A DNA stretch of 64,000 bases, from assembly GCA_958299035.1 (NCBI GenBank), contig CATQJL010000316.1, forward strand, positions 38,614,025 through 38,678,024, read 5' to 3'. The stretch is from Cylicocyclus nassatus (lineage: Eukaryota > Nematoda > Chromadorea > Rhabditida > Strongylidae). A model generated the notes under the pieces. That model was not told where the DNA came from. It saw only the letters and a program-made list of their open reading frames with translations, and did not search any database. Both the position numbers and the translations under genes were made by a program. The first letter of the stretch is position 1. The number at the start of each line of letters is the position of its first letter. Shown here piece after piece: positions 1 through 10,800 of this stretch.

Positions 1-2140
1 AGCTAATTTAATTTTGAAGTATAGTCATTCATGTTTGATAATGACCACTTAACTTGGGTGATCCATTATTGGAAACCCTCAAAATTTGCTAAAAGTTGGC
101 CAATGGGAGTTTTCTGACATATTAATTACGAATATGTGCCTGATTATGCATGATAGAGCCTTTATATCATGCCTACGGAAGAGAAGATGGGGGGGGGGGG
201 ATAATGAGTCAGAGGTGGGGGGGGGGAGGGAGGGGGGTATCCGGCGCTTGTGTGCCACACCTTTTGCTCGACCCTGCTCATGATTTTTCTTCCAGAGAAC
301 AGCATCGCAAATATAGTACATAGATTTGGAGTTAGCTCATCAAAGCGCATCTAATGGTATGCGGATCATTCTAGTTTGCTACCTTGAGTTGGGATCGTTC
401 TCTTGTAAGTAAACAAAGTTGGGATTCAGTAAGGGCATTTGCTGAAACACGTACACCATTATAATGACCAGGCTCAAAGAAACTCTCAGTAACTTTTACC
501 AAAAATGTATTCAATGGCATGCTTTTATAAAGCGCAAGTATAGATGAGGGTTTGCCTCAGCTACACATCTCCTACACAAATATTTGACGCGAGCTTCGGT
601 TGATTAAAAAGTTATTTTGCATTTAGCAGAGGTATAGTATTAATCATATGTTCTTCCTGACCATGTCTTTGATGATATTAGTTTTTCTTATACCATCGCA
701 TTCCTTCGAGCTTCCTTCATGAAGCAAATTTGTTTTATTGAGGACTTGTAACGTAAGTACCAAAGACTACAGAGATTTTTTTGCGCCATGAAAGATGAGT
801 GAAACAAAAAAAAATAAGATGAAGAATGTCATGTGCTCAATGTGGTTTTATAGAGTGTTAACGTCAGAAGTATTCGCGATGAATAAGGTATATGCCTCAC
901 AGATCAGGGCTCTGGAAGTCGTTCATAAAAATTCTGCGGAATTTATGGTGTAAAGGGATGAGAGTTTGAACATTTCTGTTAGTATTGCTAATCTAGTATC
1001 GGGTAATAAAGAAACACAGAGATCTCATTCATAGAAAAAGTGCATTTTGCACATTGATGGCTCTAGTACTTTAGTGTGTTTCTTTTCAACAACTTTTTAC
1101 TGCATGCGAACCTACTTTGTACCCCTTTTCAACATTCTCGACACAACTCCTTATTGCAAGATTCCAAATATCTCTGTGAATGTAGAGCATCTGCACTCCA
1201 AAAGTCTCTATGTTCAGGGACAAAGCAGATCCTTCATTTTGCTAATCAGATCCGATCTGAGAATGTGCTTGGATGAGTTTTTGTGCGAAACCATATCTGA
1301 AGGTTTCACCTTGAAGCATCTCCAATTGAGCAAATAATTCGAAAATCATTCTGGCAATTGCACGATGAGCGAGAAACTTTAAGAGCTTCTTACTTTAGAG
1401 ACCACTTTACAACCGTACAATAAGTAAAACTCGAGATGCGAAAGCACTGGAAGTTTCTTACTTACAACTCTAAACCTTTTTCTTGATCTTTTAATGTTTT
1501 TTCTCAGTCACGGGATCCTCGTTAATCAACAAACTCATGATTCGTGGCACTTGATAGTGGCACTTGAAGACAAACTCAAATCCTCGCTTTTCGAAATTTT
1601 TGCTGACCTAGGCCTTAAACCTGTCCATAAAAATCCCAAGATCGAGATTGGCAAACACAATTTTTCAAGACCCTCAACGTCGGAAACAGAATGGACGCAC
1701 GATTCGCCTTGAGCAAAATCTTTGTAGAACTCTTGCATATTGCTTCATGTTTTATATTTCGGGCTCGTACTTGAGCAGCCACCGGATATACTCGCAGGAG
1801 CACGAAGCCCATGCTCCTGCGAGTACATCCGCTACTCCAAGCTTATGTTAGTACTGCCTTCACTTCGATCGCTCAGATATTCTGGAATTCAAAATGTAAT
1901 CTCTTGTAACATGATGAAAACTAGCTGGCTTATCCGGTCTAGCCCGGGATACGTCACTTCTTTAGGCTGACCCTTGCTCCAGCCCCCTCCCCTGCCTCCC
2001 CTTCCCATCTAGCCATTATGCTGCGCTGCAAGGGGTTTCTGCATCAAAGTAACTCACTCGCTGTAGGCTCCTACCGCAAAAATCAAATGATTCTTCTATT
2101 ATTGTTTGCACGAAAACCTGAGAATGACTTCTTGTTCACC
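1..2140. other. Unassigned AT-rich sequence
   Basis: No gene or complete element recognised. Notable pieces are G-runs at 188-237, a fragment at about 320-372 resembling the end of the palindromic MITE at 37,591-38,011, short open frames at 1,047-1,337 and 1,494-1,712 with no family resemblance, and a strong hairpin at 1,785-1,831. Confidence 0.5.
1785..1831. repeat. Strong 47-nt hairpin
   Basis: GGATATACTCGCAGGAGCAC is followed by a short loop and then its near-perfect reverse complement (GCTCCTGCGAGTACATCC). The stem is about 17-18 bp, mostly GC. It could be a transposon relic or a structured RNA; no function is implied by the sequence alone. Confidence 0.6.
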
Positions 2141-2149
2141 GATGTTGAG

Positions 2150-2310
2150 AACTCATTCTTATGCCAAAAATTAACAAATCAATAGAACGGCCCAGCAAAT
2201 CGCTGCAAAAAGTAGCGCTGAACCACCTCCGGGGTCGAATAGATATGTTGTCCCAGCTCAATCGGTTCATTTGCGAGCGTTTATATAACGAATGAGCAAC
2301 TAAACAAACA
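2150..2310 (-). repeat. Dispersed repeat fragment, inverted copy of 39,690-39,850
   Basis: AACAAATCAATAGAACGGCC and the following CAGCAAATCGCTGCAAAAAG, continuing to the CCGGGGTCG block, match the reverse complement of about 39,770-39,835 with moderate divergence. No termini are visible at this copy. Confidence 0.55.
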
Positions 2311-2332
2311 CAAAAAGTTTGAGTTATATATA

Positions 2333-2988
2333 GAGGGTGTCTCAAAAGTATACAGTATATGTATATGTACACTGTTTGACGCTAATATCTCTCTTCCCAG
2401 AATTTTTTGCCCACTTTAGATACCATTTTGTGAAACTGGCTTCAACTTAGATTTACACTACAGGGCGAATCATCGATCGCTTTCCATTACTGTAGGATAA
2501 CGGTAGAGACTTCTAGCTTACAGCGTCATTATAATCAATCGTGCTTCGAAAAATTTCTTAAAAAATCTGAAAAGTGGTGTACCAGGAATTTTACACACTC
2601 TGATCTCATTAATTAAATTTTTAAGAGTTTGCTAAGCCTTTCAAATGGTCTATTTGCAATTTCAGGGAGCGTTGTAGAAACGGCTATTGCTGTTTATCTG
2701 GCATATTCTATGAAGGAAGCATTGCGGTGAAGTGTAAAGCTCATATTTGATTTCAGCGGCTCTAATTAGTCTAGTGTAGGAGTTTCCGATTGTGAAATAG
2801 GGTCCTCAAAAGTACAACTTCTACCAAACATCCTACCGTAATCCTACAGTAATGAAGAACGACCGTGCTTCGCTCTTCACTGTAAATCTAAATTGAAGCC
2901 AAGCCTACAGAATGGTATCTAACGGTAGACTTTTTGAGGAAAGAGATATTAACGATCATACAGTATACATACTTTTGGGACACCCTGT
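2333..2988. mobile_element. Mariner-like palindromic MITE, family A copy 1
   Basis: The left end GAGGGTGTCTCAAAAGTATA and the right end, read on the other strand as CAGGGTGTCCCAAAAGTATG, form terminal inverted repeats flanked by TA (2331-2332 and 2989-2990). Internal blocks (AACTTAGATTTACACT..., CTACTGTAGGAT) recur inverted, so the whole element is a fold-back. A second copy is at 58,708-59,385. Confidence 0.85.
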
Positions 2989-3002
2989 ATATCAGTGTAT
3001 AT

Positions 3003-3334
3003 CAGTGGCAGTCCGAGGGGGGAGGGGCGGGAGGGGGGGGGAGGAGAATGAGTCATGAAATTTTTTAAAGTTACTTTTAAGGGTTATAAAAATATGCAAG
3101 TGCCTTGTTTATACTTGTAAATAATTAAAATAGTTTTTAAAGTTTTTCAAAAGTTTAAATTAGCCTTGTAAAAAAAATTTTCAGGGGCGTGATGCCGTCA
3201 CGCTCCCTTTTTTTGAGATCATGGCCCCACAAGAATTTTGGGAAGCATCCCAAATGTATTCGAAGTGCGTGGCTGACGCCGCGCATCTTCACTCAAAAAT
3301 AATTTTGGGTCCGAAATCTCGGGAACGCCACTGA
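3003..3334. mobile_element. Short Tc1/mariner-type element with CAGTGGC termini
   Basis: TCAGTGGCAGTCCGAG at the left and TCAGTGGCGTTCCCGAG (other strand) at the right are flanked by TA at 3001-3002 and 3335-3336. The 332-bp interior includes a G-run and no coding sequence. Confidence 0.7.
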
Positions 3335-3338
3335 TATA

Positions 3339-4043
3339 TGAGGTTGGTGCAAAAGTTCTATTGTTTCATTTTCAAAAATTTGTAACTACACGAGGTTGCA
3401 ACGGATTTGCTTGCTTGTAATTTTATTAGAAAGATTAGGTCATCCGCTTTCAATCGTTGTTTTGTGGAGCTTTTGTTTCACACTGAGTGCAGAGATAAAA
3501 ATGGAAAAGTAAGACCATGTAAACTTTGACATTTTAAGTTAGGTCACCAAAAATCTGGAATGCTGCAGAAAATCTGAAATCGTCAGTACATATGTTTTTG
3601 ACCTACTCTTTGCAATTGTGAAAAGTGTGTGCTGTTTGGACGTCTCTGTGAGGAGCTATGAATATCGAGTTTATTATGGAAAACGCCAAAATTAATTGAT
3701 TGTCAGTTTTCGCGAAAATCATAACTTCTCACAGAGACGTCCAAACACCACAAACTTTTCACATATGCAAAGAGTAAACCAAAAAACATATGTACTAATG
3801 ATTTCAGATTTTTCTGCAGCATTCCAGATTTTTGGTGACCTAACTTAAAATGGTCAAAGTTTACATGGTCTTACTTTTCCATTTTTATCTCTGCACTCGT
3901 GTGAAACAAAAGCTCCACAAAACAACGATTGAAAGCGGATGACCTAATCTTTCTAATAAAATTACAAACAAGCAAATCCGTTGAAACCTCGTGAGGTTAC
4001 AAATTTTTGAAAAAGAAACGACAGAACTTTTGCACCAACCTAA
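3339..4043. mobile_element. Mariner-like palindromic MITE, family B
   Basis: The ends TGAGGTTGGTGCAAAAGTTC and TTAGGTTGGTGCAAAAGTTC (other strand) are flanked by TA (3337-3338, 4044-4045). Arms of about 330 bp pair across a centre near 3,690, as shown by inverted CTCTGCACTC, GACCTAATCTTTCTAATAAA and CAGAGACGTCCAAAC blocks. It has no transposase, so it would be mobilised in trans if at all. Confidence 0.87.
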
Positions 4044-4045
4044 TA

Positions 4046-6550
4046 TTAACCCGAAAGTTTTGTCCGTTTTTCTCATCGTTCACTGGAACTCACAGAACAA
4101 CAATCCAAGAACGATTTAAGCACCATTTGATTTAGTTTCTTATCCTCTTTCTTACAGCTATATTTGCTCTTTGATCTACCCTGCTTTTGCAATGTTATCG
4201 CCATAGCCTTTTGAGTAGTCAGCAGTAACGCCAAATCTTTCTTGAATTTTAAAATTTTTTATCTTGACGCTTTCAAAGAATGCTGGTGACTGTTATGTAG
4301 AGCAAGCCTTTGTCTACATTGCACCCATTTTAGCACATAAGCCAGTTCACCAAATCCGTTATAATTATTTATTTAATGAAAATCGCGGCTTTTTGATTAC
4401 GTTGATAAAGTAAAAGTAGAATTCCAAAATGCTGATTTTTCAAAGAAAATCAAACTTGGTTATGTCGCATAAATTATGTTTAGTGAAAATTACGTTTCAA
4501 TTCGCAGAAACTTCAAAAGATTTTGTGTACTTGCTGCAATTGCGTGTTTAATGACTTTGAAAATGAAAATCGAGAGCTCCGAAGAAATACCTTTTTAAAG
4601 CTAAAAACAGCAGATTAAAAGAAGTCCGAGAATTGCTCTAGTTGATTCATACTTAACTCTTTCGAAAACATTGGAATGAAATTTCTAAAAATTAGCCTAA
4701 CTTTGAGCAAACAAAAGTGACGGGTCTAGAATTTTGGCAATCATCAAAAAAAGCATACAGATTGTGGTCCGAAAATGTGTCCATAAGAAATAGAAGGAAG
4801 AGCTGCATCGAACACATATTGAAACTCATTCGGGTCTTTATCGTGCATGGTTTTGTAATCATGCAGGAGTCCGGGGATCCCCTTCGTGAGAGAGTTCGAC
4901 GTACAAAGGGTGGCGATACTTGTGAAAGAATGTTTTGGCCTGCCACATTACAAATGCCGTGTAAGCCTAGAAGCCCTTGTAACCAGCCTACCTATGAGCT
5001 ATTGCGCACCCTGCGTATGAGACTTGACCATCATTATCGACAGCAGGGGCACCCTATAACCGTGGCACTAGCTAGGATTGTGCCAGCCTTCACACCGATT
5101 GATTACTTTAGACTAGATTACAATAATAGCGACAAATGCTACGAAACAATTTCAGAGCCACAATCGAACTGTGGCTCATCGAATCAATCAATAAATAATA
5201 CAAGTGTTCAAATGCCCACCATTTATCCTCATAACACATCTTACACTCAATACGAAGGATGAGTACATCAGGCCAAAATTTTGCATTCCTAAGGGCCAGC
5301 GACTCGGAAAACCTCTGACGCTGCATCGCCGACGGTGTCAGGCGCGAGCGCAACCGGCTACCTCGTCTGCGCAGTGACCAGTCCTTCACGGCGTGGTTTT
5401 GTTGTAGTACGCGTGAGTTGAGGAAGGCGCTGCTCGATTGATTGCCTTGAAGACGGAAGCTCGACCGCTCCATTCACAAGTTGACGACTCAGTGATAAAT
5501 TGAAAGCTGGGCATTTATAGCGGTGTGAGGGGGCTGGGCAGCGCGAAGATTAACGTAGCACCCTGTGCAACGCGAACTCCTTCAGAGAAGTCGCGCAATC
5601 CGCGACAACTTGGTCGAAGTGGCAATTGGGAAAATGAAGTATATTATAAGAAAAACCTGGGAACGCTGATTTCAAATATACTTTCTTTATCTGTGAAGCG
5701 TGTTTCTGAAAGAAGTTTTGAGCTTCTCTATTGCTTAATTCGCGTGCATGTTAAGTTGCACAATAACGGTAATCCTTCTAAGGATGTATGGAGGCTCAAG
5801 CAAATCATCTGATGAGCATCGTACGTCTGGTATGTAAAACGAATTCGCCTTTGCCACTTTTGATTCTTAGAATACCACCTGGTCGCGGTTACGTAAGTCG
5901 TTTAATTGGGCGCTTTCTTCCCGAGGAGCGGCGTTGGCTATTCCGGGCCCTCACAAAGAGAGAAGGAGTTTCGAAAGCAAAATGGTAAGACAATTTTATG
6001 TGAAAGTTGCGAAAAAAATATGCATAGAATGTTTTACCATCCTCAGGTGGCCTTAGACTGGGCATATGCTCACAAAATTTCAAAAAAAGTTAAGCGCGCT
6101 CTTCATACACGTAGGTTTATCATATAATTTCATCTTTGCTCTATCTCCCTATTGCACATGTCACACTAAATTCGGCCCAAAAGCTACCTGTGCGTTGCAA
6201 GAGTCATTTTCCCACTTCTCACTAATGAAAATTCTCAGAAAAAACTTGCCACAACCTTCAATCACATCGTTCTTTCACAGTACTTCACATTATGCTTTTC
6301 CTAACCCTTGTCCGTTGATACTTTAAATTAAAACCCATATTATGAGTGCGCTGTAAAGGAGGCAGTTGATAATCATTTAGGGAAAAGTGATTTGATTTCT
6401 GGAAGTGACACGAGAGCAAAACCGTGCTTTTGCTATCAGTCGTGTAGCAAATTGTGAGAGAGTGTATGTACATGCGAACACATATGCATGATACACCCTT
6501 TGCTTTCTACGATTTCCAGCTTGACATTTGCCATCCTCGTGCCGGGCCCT
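4046..6550. other. Mostly unassigned; diverged repeat at 4,690-4,860
   Basis: A block at about 4,690-4,860 (ATCAAAAAAAGCATACAGAT, GTGGTCCGAAAATGTGTCCA) is homologous to 55,650-55,800. From 5,270 to 5,560 the sequence is relatively GC-rich. A CTATAAAT box lies on the minus strand at about 5,513-5,521, 40 bp ahead of a 121-codon minus frame starting at 5,473; this could be a promoter but has no other support. From 5,560 to 6,520 nothing is recognised. At about 6,526-6,549 a block resembles the terminal repeat of the 21.7-kb insert. Confidence 0.45.
4870..5262 (+). CDS. Possible terminal coding exon of an unknown gene
   Basis: The last ~130 codons of a 181-codon frame ending at 5,262 have mixed, coding-like codon use and no low complexity (for example TYELLRTLRMRLDHHYRQQG, then an Asn/Ser/Thr-rich tail). 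The first part of that frame overlaps a dispersed repeat, so any real exon would begin after about 4,870. I see no convincing acceptor and recognise no family. It may be chance. Confidence 0.2.
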   Translation, partial: SGDPLRERVRRTKGGDTCERMFWPATLQMPCKPRSPCNQPTYELLRTLRMRLDHHYRQQGHPITVALARIVPAFTPIDYFRLDYNNSDKCYETISEPQSNCGSSNQSINNTSVQMPTIYPHNTSYTQYEG

Positions 6551-6556
6551 AATCTA

Positions 6557-7503
6557 TCAGGCTGTCCCATAAGTTCCGTCCGTTTCAGCTTTCGATCGCA
6601 ATAAGTCATGAACTTCTTGTTTTTAAACAAAACTTAAGGTACCATTCGATAGACCAAAGCAAGCTCTACAAGATGAGCTTCATATTTTCGCAAGAGTTGA
6701 AATCCATCTCGAGTTTGAAGGCAAAAACCAGAAAGATCCAACCGCCCGAAAATGAGGAAAAAATCGTCTCCTTCCAAAAAAATCTAGAAAATTCCTAACT
6801 TGTTCACAGACAGGACATCCACATCAGCAATTTATATACACTGTTCCTGTATTTTTTCCTTCGATGGAAATCAAGAAAACGAAAATTTTCATGTTTTTGC
6901 CAAAGTGATGCTGTGCTATTCCCACACTAGTATTTGTATACTACAGACCAGTACAAGTACAGACACAAATTTTCAGCTCTTTACAGGCTTTAGTTCTCGA
7001 GAAACACTGAATTTAGCTTCGTACAGTCGGGTGTTTCATATTAAAACGATTATTTCTCGCGAGCTAAAGCCTATAGAGCGCTGAAAATTTGTGTCTGTAC
7101 TTGTACTGGCCTGTAGTACACAAGCACGTATGTAGGAATAGCACAGCATCGCTTTAGCAAAAACATGAAAATCTTCGTTTTCTTAATTTCTAACCATAAA
7201 AAAATACGGCAACTGCGCATATAAATGTCTTGTATGGATAGTGTTTCCTCGAGCAAGTTAGAATTTTTGTAGGATTTTTTCAAACGGAGTTATGATTTTT
7301 TCTCAATTTTTCAGACAGTTGAATCTTTTTAGTTTTCGCCTTTAAACTCGAGATGGGTCAAAGCTGTTGCAAAAGCGAGATAGCCATCTTGTAGAACTTG
7401 CTTTGCTCTATCGAATGGTACCTTGGAGCCTATTTACAAAGAAGAAGTTCATGATTTATTGCGATTGAAATTCAAAACGGACGGAACTTATGGGACAACC
7501 TGA
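6557..7503. mobile_element. Mariner-like palindromic MITE, CAGGYTGTCCCATAAG termini
   Basis: TCAGGCTGTCCCATAAGTTC at the left matches TCAGGTTGTCCCATAAGTTC at the right (other strand), flanked by TA (6555-6556, 7504-7505). Arms of about 450 bp pair around a centre near 7,030, with inverted copies of GGTACCATTCGATAGA, AAATTTTCAGCTCT and TGTACTTGTACTGG. Confidence 0.87.
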
Positions 7504-7505
7504 TA

Positions 7506-7861
7506 GTATGAAGTTACGTTTTCAAGTATTTTCGAAACACACTGTTTTTTTGTAAGACAGCAATTTCTATCTAAGCTTCACTTTTACTACAAATGAAAAA
7601 AGCCCTTTTTAATATTCGAGACCAGCAAGCAGCAACATCCGTTGGTACGCATCGAATTTCTGGCTACTCCGTCTTTGTGGTCTGCCCTTGTGGGAGACTT
7701 TGTCGATCAAGCAGAGCAAAAAGTTCTCCAAAATATGCATTGTTGAGCACAGTTTATTTTAATCCTTTTTCGATGCAAAAATCCTAGTAGGTTCTTCCAA
7801 TGATCAATTTACTTAATTGTTACTCTCTTGATAATAAATATTTATGAGGTCATTATATACA
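7506..7861. other. 3' flank of the CoA-transferase gene
   Basis: Downstream of the stop (minus strand) the sequence is AT-rich with ATAAATATTTATTAT-type variants at about 7,835-7,850 but no textbook AATAAA. Nothing else recognised. Confidence 0.4.
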
Positions 7862-10800
7862 TCAAGGCGAAGGCATGCATTTCAATCGTTGGAAAGCCTC
7901 CTTTTCTAGTCGCTCCCGATCATCAGGATGTGCAATATTTATCAAGGCATACGCTCGTTGTCGAACATTCTTACCACCAAGGCTTGCAATGCCATATTCA
8001 GTAACTACATATCTAGCGTGAGCTCGGGTTGTTACCACTCCAGCGCCCTAGAAAACTTTTTTTTCCATAAAAATCAACCTTGAGTTATTGAAGTAAAATT
8101 GATCAACTGTACCTCCGTTAACGTAGTTGAGATCTTTGACTTTCCTTTGTTGGTCCTAGATGTGAGCGCTATGATGGCTTTACCCTGACCATCATAGGTG
8201 GTTGCTGCCGCGGTCATGAAGTCTACTTGTCCACCAAAACCTTACAGAAACAACTTAGGTCTAGAGAATAGATGAGATTCTAGTGTTAACTGTGGTACCC
8301 GAATAGAAAGCCTTTCCAATGGAGTCCGAACAAATCTGACCAGTGATATCGATCTCAATGCCAGAATTGATACAAGTCATCTTAGAATTGGCTCTTATGA
8401 CGTCAGAATGATTAGTCCAGCTACAGCAATCGAAATCTGAAAGATTCTTTTATTGTCTTTTTCAATGACTGCAATAGCAATAGAAAGCTCACGAATCATC
8501 GGATTTTCGTTGAGAAATTTGTAGAATTTCTGCGTGCCAAATGCAAAACTTGTCACAACCTAAACTTTGCTTAGTGCAAAACTTTTTTTGAGACTTGTTA
8601 ACAAACCTTTCCAGGCATGACCGATTTCTTGGAGTTGTTAATAGCCCCAGATTTGATGAGGTCCACCACTCCATCACCAAGCAGCTCTGTGTGCACTCCC
8701 AGGTCTTTGTGGTTTTTCATTGCCAACAATGTCGAATCAGGAATTGCGCCAATGCCTGTAAAGCAGCTTTTAGTAGGTGTAATGAATGTGAATAAAGTGG
8801 ACCTATGACCTAACTGAAGTGTAGCACCATCTTCGACGAGATTTTCAGCTATTATTTTACCGATTTTTAGTTCCTCCTGAAAACGAATGGTTGTAATTTA
8901 ACTGTAATTTCTTCAATGTTCATATTCGTCGCGTAGCATGCATGATTTTTCAGTTGTTTTCAGCAAACTGTATAAAACGTTACGGTACAGTGGTTGATAC
9001 TGAAGAAAAAGTTGGAAATCAGAGGAGTGCGCAAAAAGAGAAATACAATTACCTATGCTAATAATAATTTGTTAAGATAGAATCTCTAACTATTAAATGC
9101 ATATGTCACACGTATGAAGAAAATGCGAACTGTTCTTCCTTGGCTTAGAAATTGATGAAGATATCGCGGTAATACAAATTAGCGCTGAAAAGAAACGGTA
9201 AAAACAAGTTTATGAGTGAGGTAGCCCAAAAAGGGAACAAACAACCGTGATTTACAAACATAAATTTGAGCAATTTTCAGAAAATATAAAATGCTGATTG
9301 AATACGACACGGTGGTAAAACCATGATCTACTGGAATTCTCCGAGTTTTTTGTTTGGGTAGGGTAAATATCTGTACATTTACTAGAGAAGTACAGAGCTT
9401 TTTCCCAACCACTGCATCGCAGTTCTATCATTGTAGTAAACCTCAACAGGGAAAAATCAAAAAAAAATCAAGAAATGACCGAAATGACTAATATAAACGC
9501 ATCCTTTTCGTGGAGCCTAATGACCGCAGCTATCTATTGAATTGTATATTTTCGAAATTCGAGATACTACTAAAGGAATATAGGATCGACGAGTTTGGAT
9601 ATGGGCTCGGAACGAAAACATCAACCGTTTTGTTGGGCTTCTCTCCGCTGCACGACTTTTTCATGGGAATTTCATCTTCATGAAGAGAGAACACGGTCGG
9701 TGGACATAGGAATCCAACCGAACGACCTTACACGGAGATCGACCACATTCTCACCAACCGAAGGTGGAGCTTGTTTGATGTCTCAGTAATTCCATCCTTC
9801 TGCAGTGGCTCCGATCACGCCTCCTTCGAGCAAAGATACGGCTCAGCCGAATGCTGGAAAAGAAAGTCTGTCACAGTGCAGCGAAAAGGAAGGAAGTCGT
9901 TTATGACGGTAGCAGGCTGGAGAGGCTCATATCAAATTGTGACTGACCCATCGAGGGGGGGGGGGACTCAACGTAGGACTACGACCGGCTTCTAAAAATA
10001 TCGCGAGCCTGCGGAGAGTGTGCCTCAGTGGCTTTTGAGAAGAACTTATAACGTATTTCGATGACCACCAAGAAACTGCTCGAAAGAAGAAGGTTACTGA
10101 GGCAGGAGCCGATTGCAACTCATCTCGAGCGACTGATAGCCAAGTTGCAGAACAGCTTTGCAGGAGGATCTCAGGAAGTACAGAAAAGCCAGATATTGGA
10201 AGCAGCCGAAGAAAGACGAAGTCTCAAGAAGTGCCGAAGGGATCTTTGTGAATACCCGTCCGCTGGCTGCACTACTGAACGAAGGCGGAACCCCATCCTC
10301 CCGGCATGAGATGGATTCTAGCGCGAACAATTTCAACACCAATTACTTTCGCTCATCAATACCCGTGCCGATGCCCGTTATTCCAGTGGAGAAGCACCGC
10401 CACGAACTCTACGTGCTGAAGTGGGCACCGATTCAGACTATCAAAATGTCCTCGGTTAGGACCAGATCATCTTTCGAACTTCTGCAAGCGGAGGACACCG
10501 TCTACAGAAGATTCTCGCGTTGCATCTGACATCTTATCTTCAAAATGAAAAAACTTCCGACCAAGAAACATCAAGAACCGTCCTTCTAAGAAGAGCGGAT
10601 GGGGATCAACAGAACTAGGGGTCTTGCCTTCTACAATCTTGCCGAAGTTGTTCACCGCGGCTTTGCAGTGATGATGAAGTCACTGGATTAGGACGAGAGA
10701 GGCATAGGAGTTGATGGGAGATTCCTGTCCAGTCTTCTTTTTGCAGACGACATCGTTCTCTTTTCGAGCAGTATCACTGAAGCAGAGACGATGCTGAGGA

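Noticed and set aside
5108..5473. 121-codon minus frame with an upstream CTATAAAT box
   Set aside because: A TATA-like box alone is weak, the frame overlaps a better plus frame, and nothing in it is recognisable.
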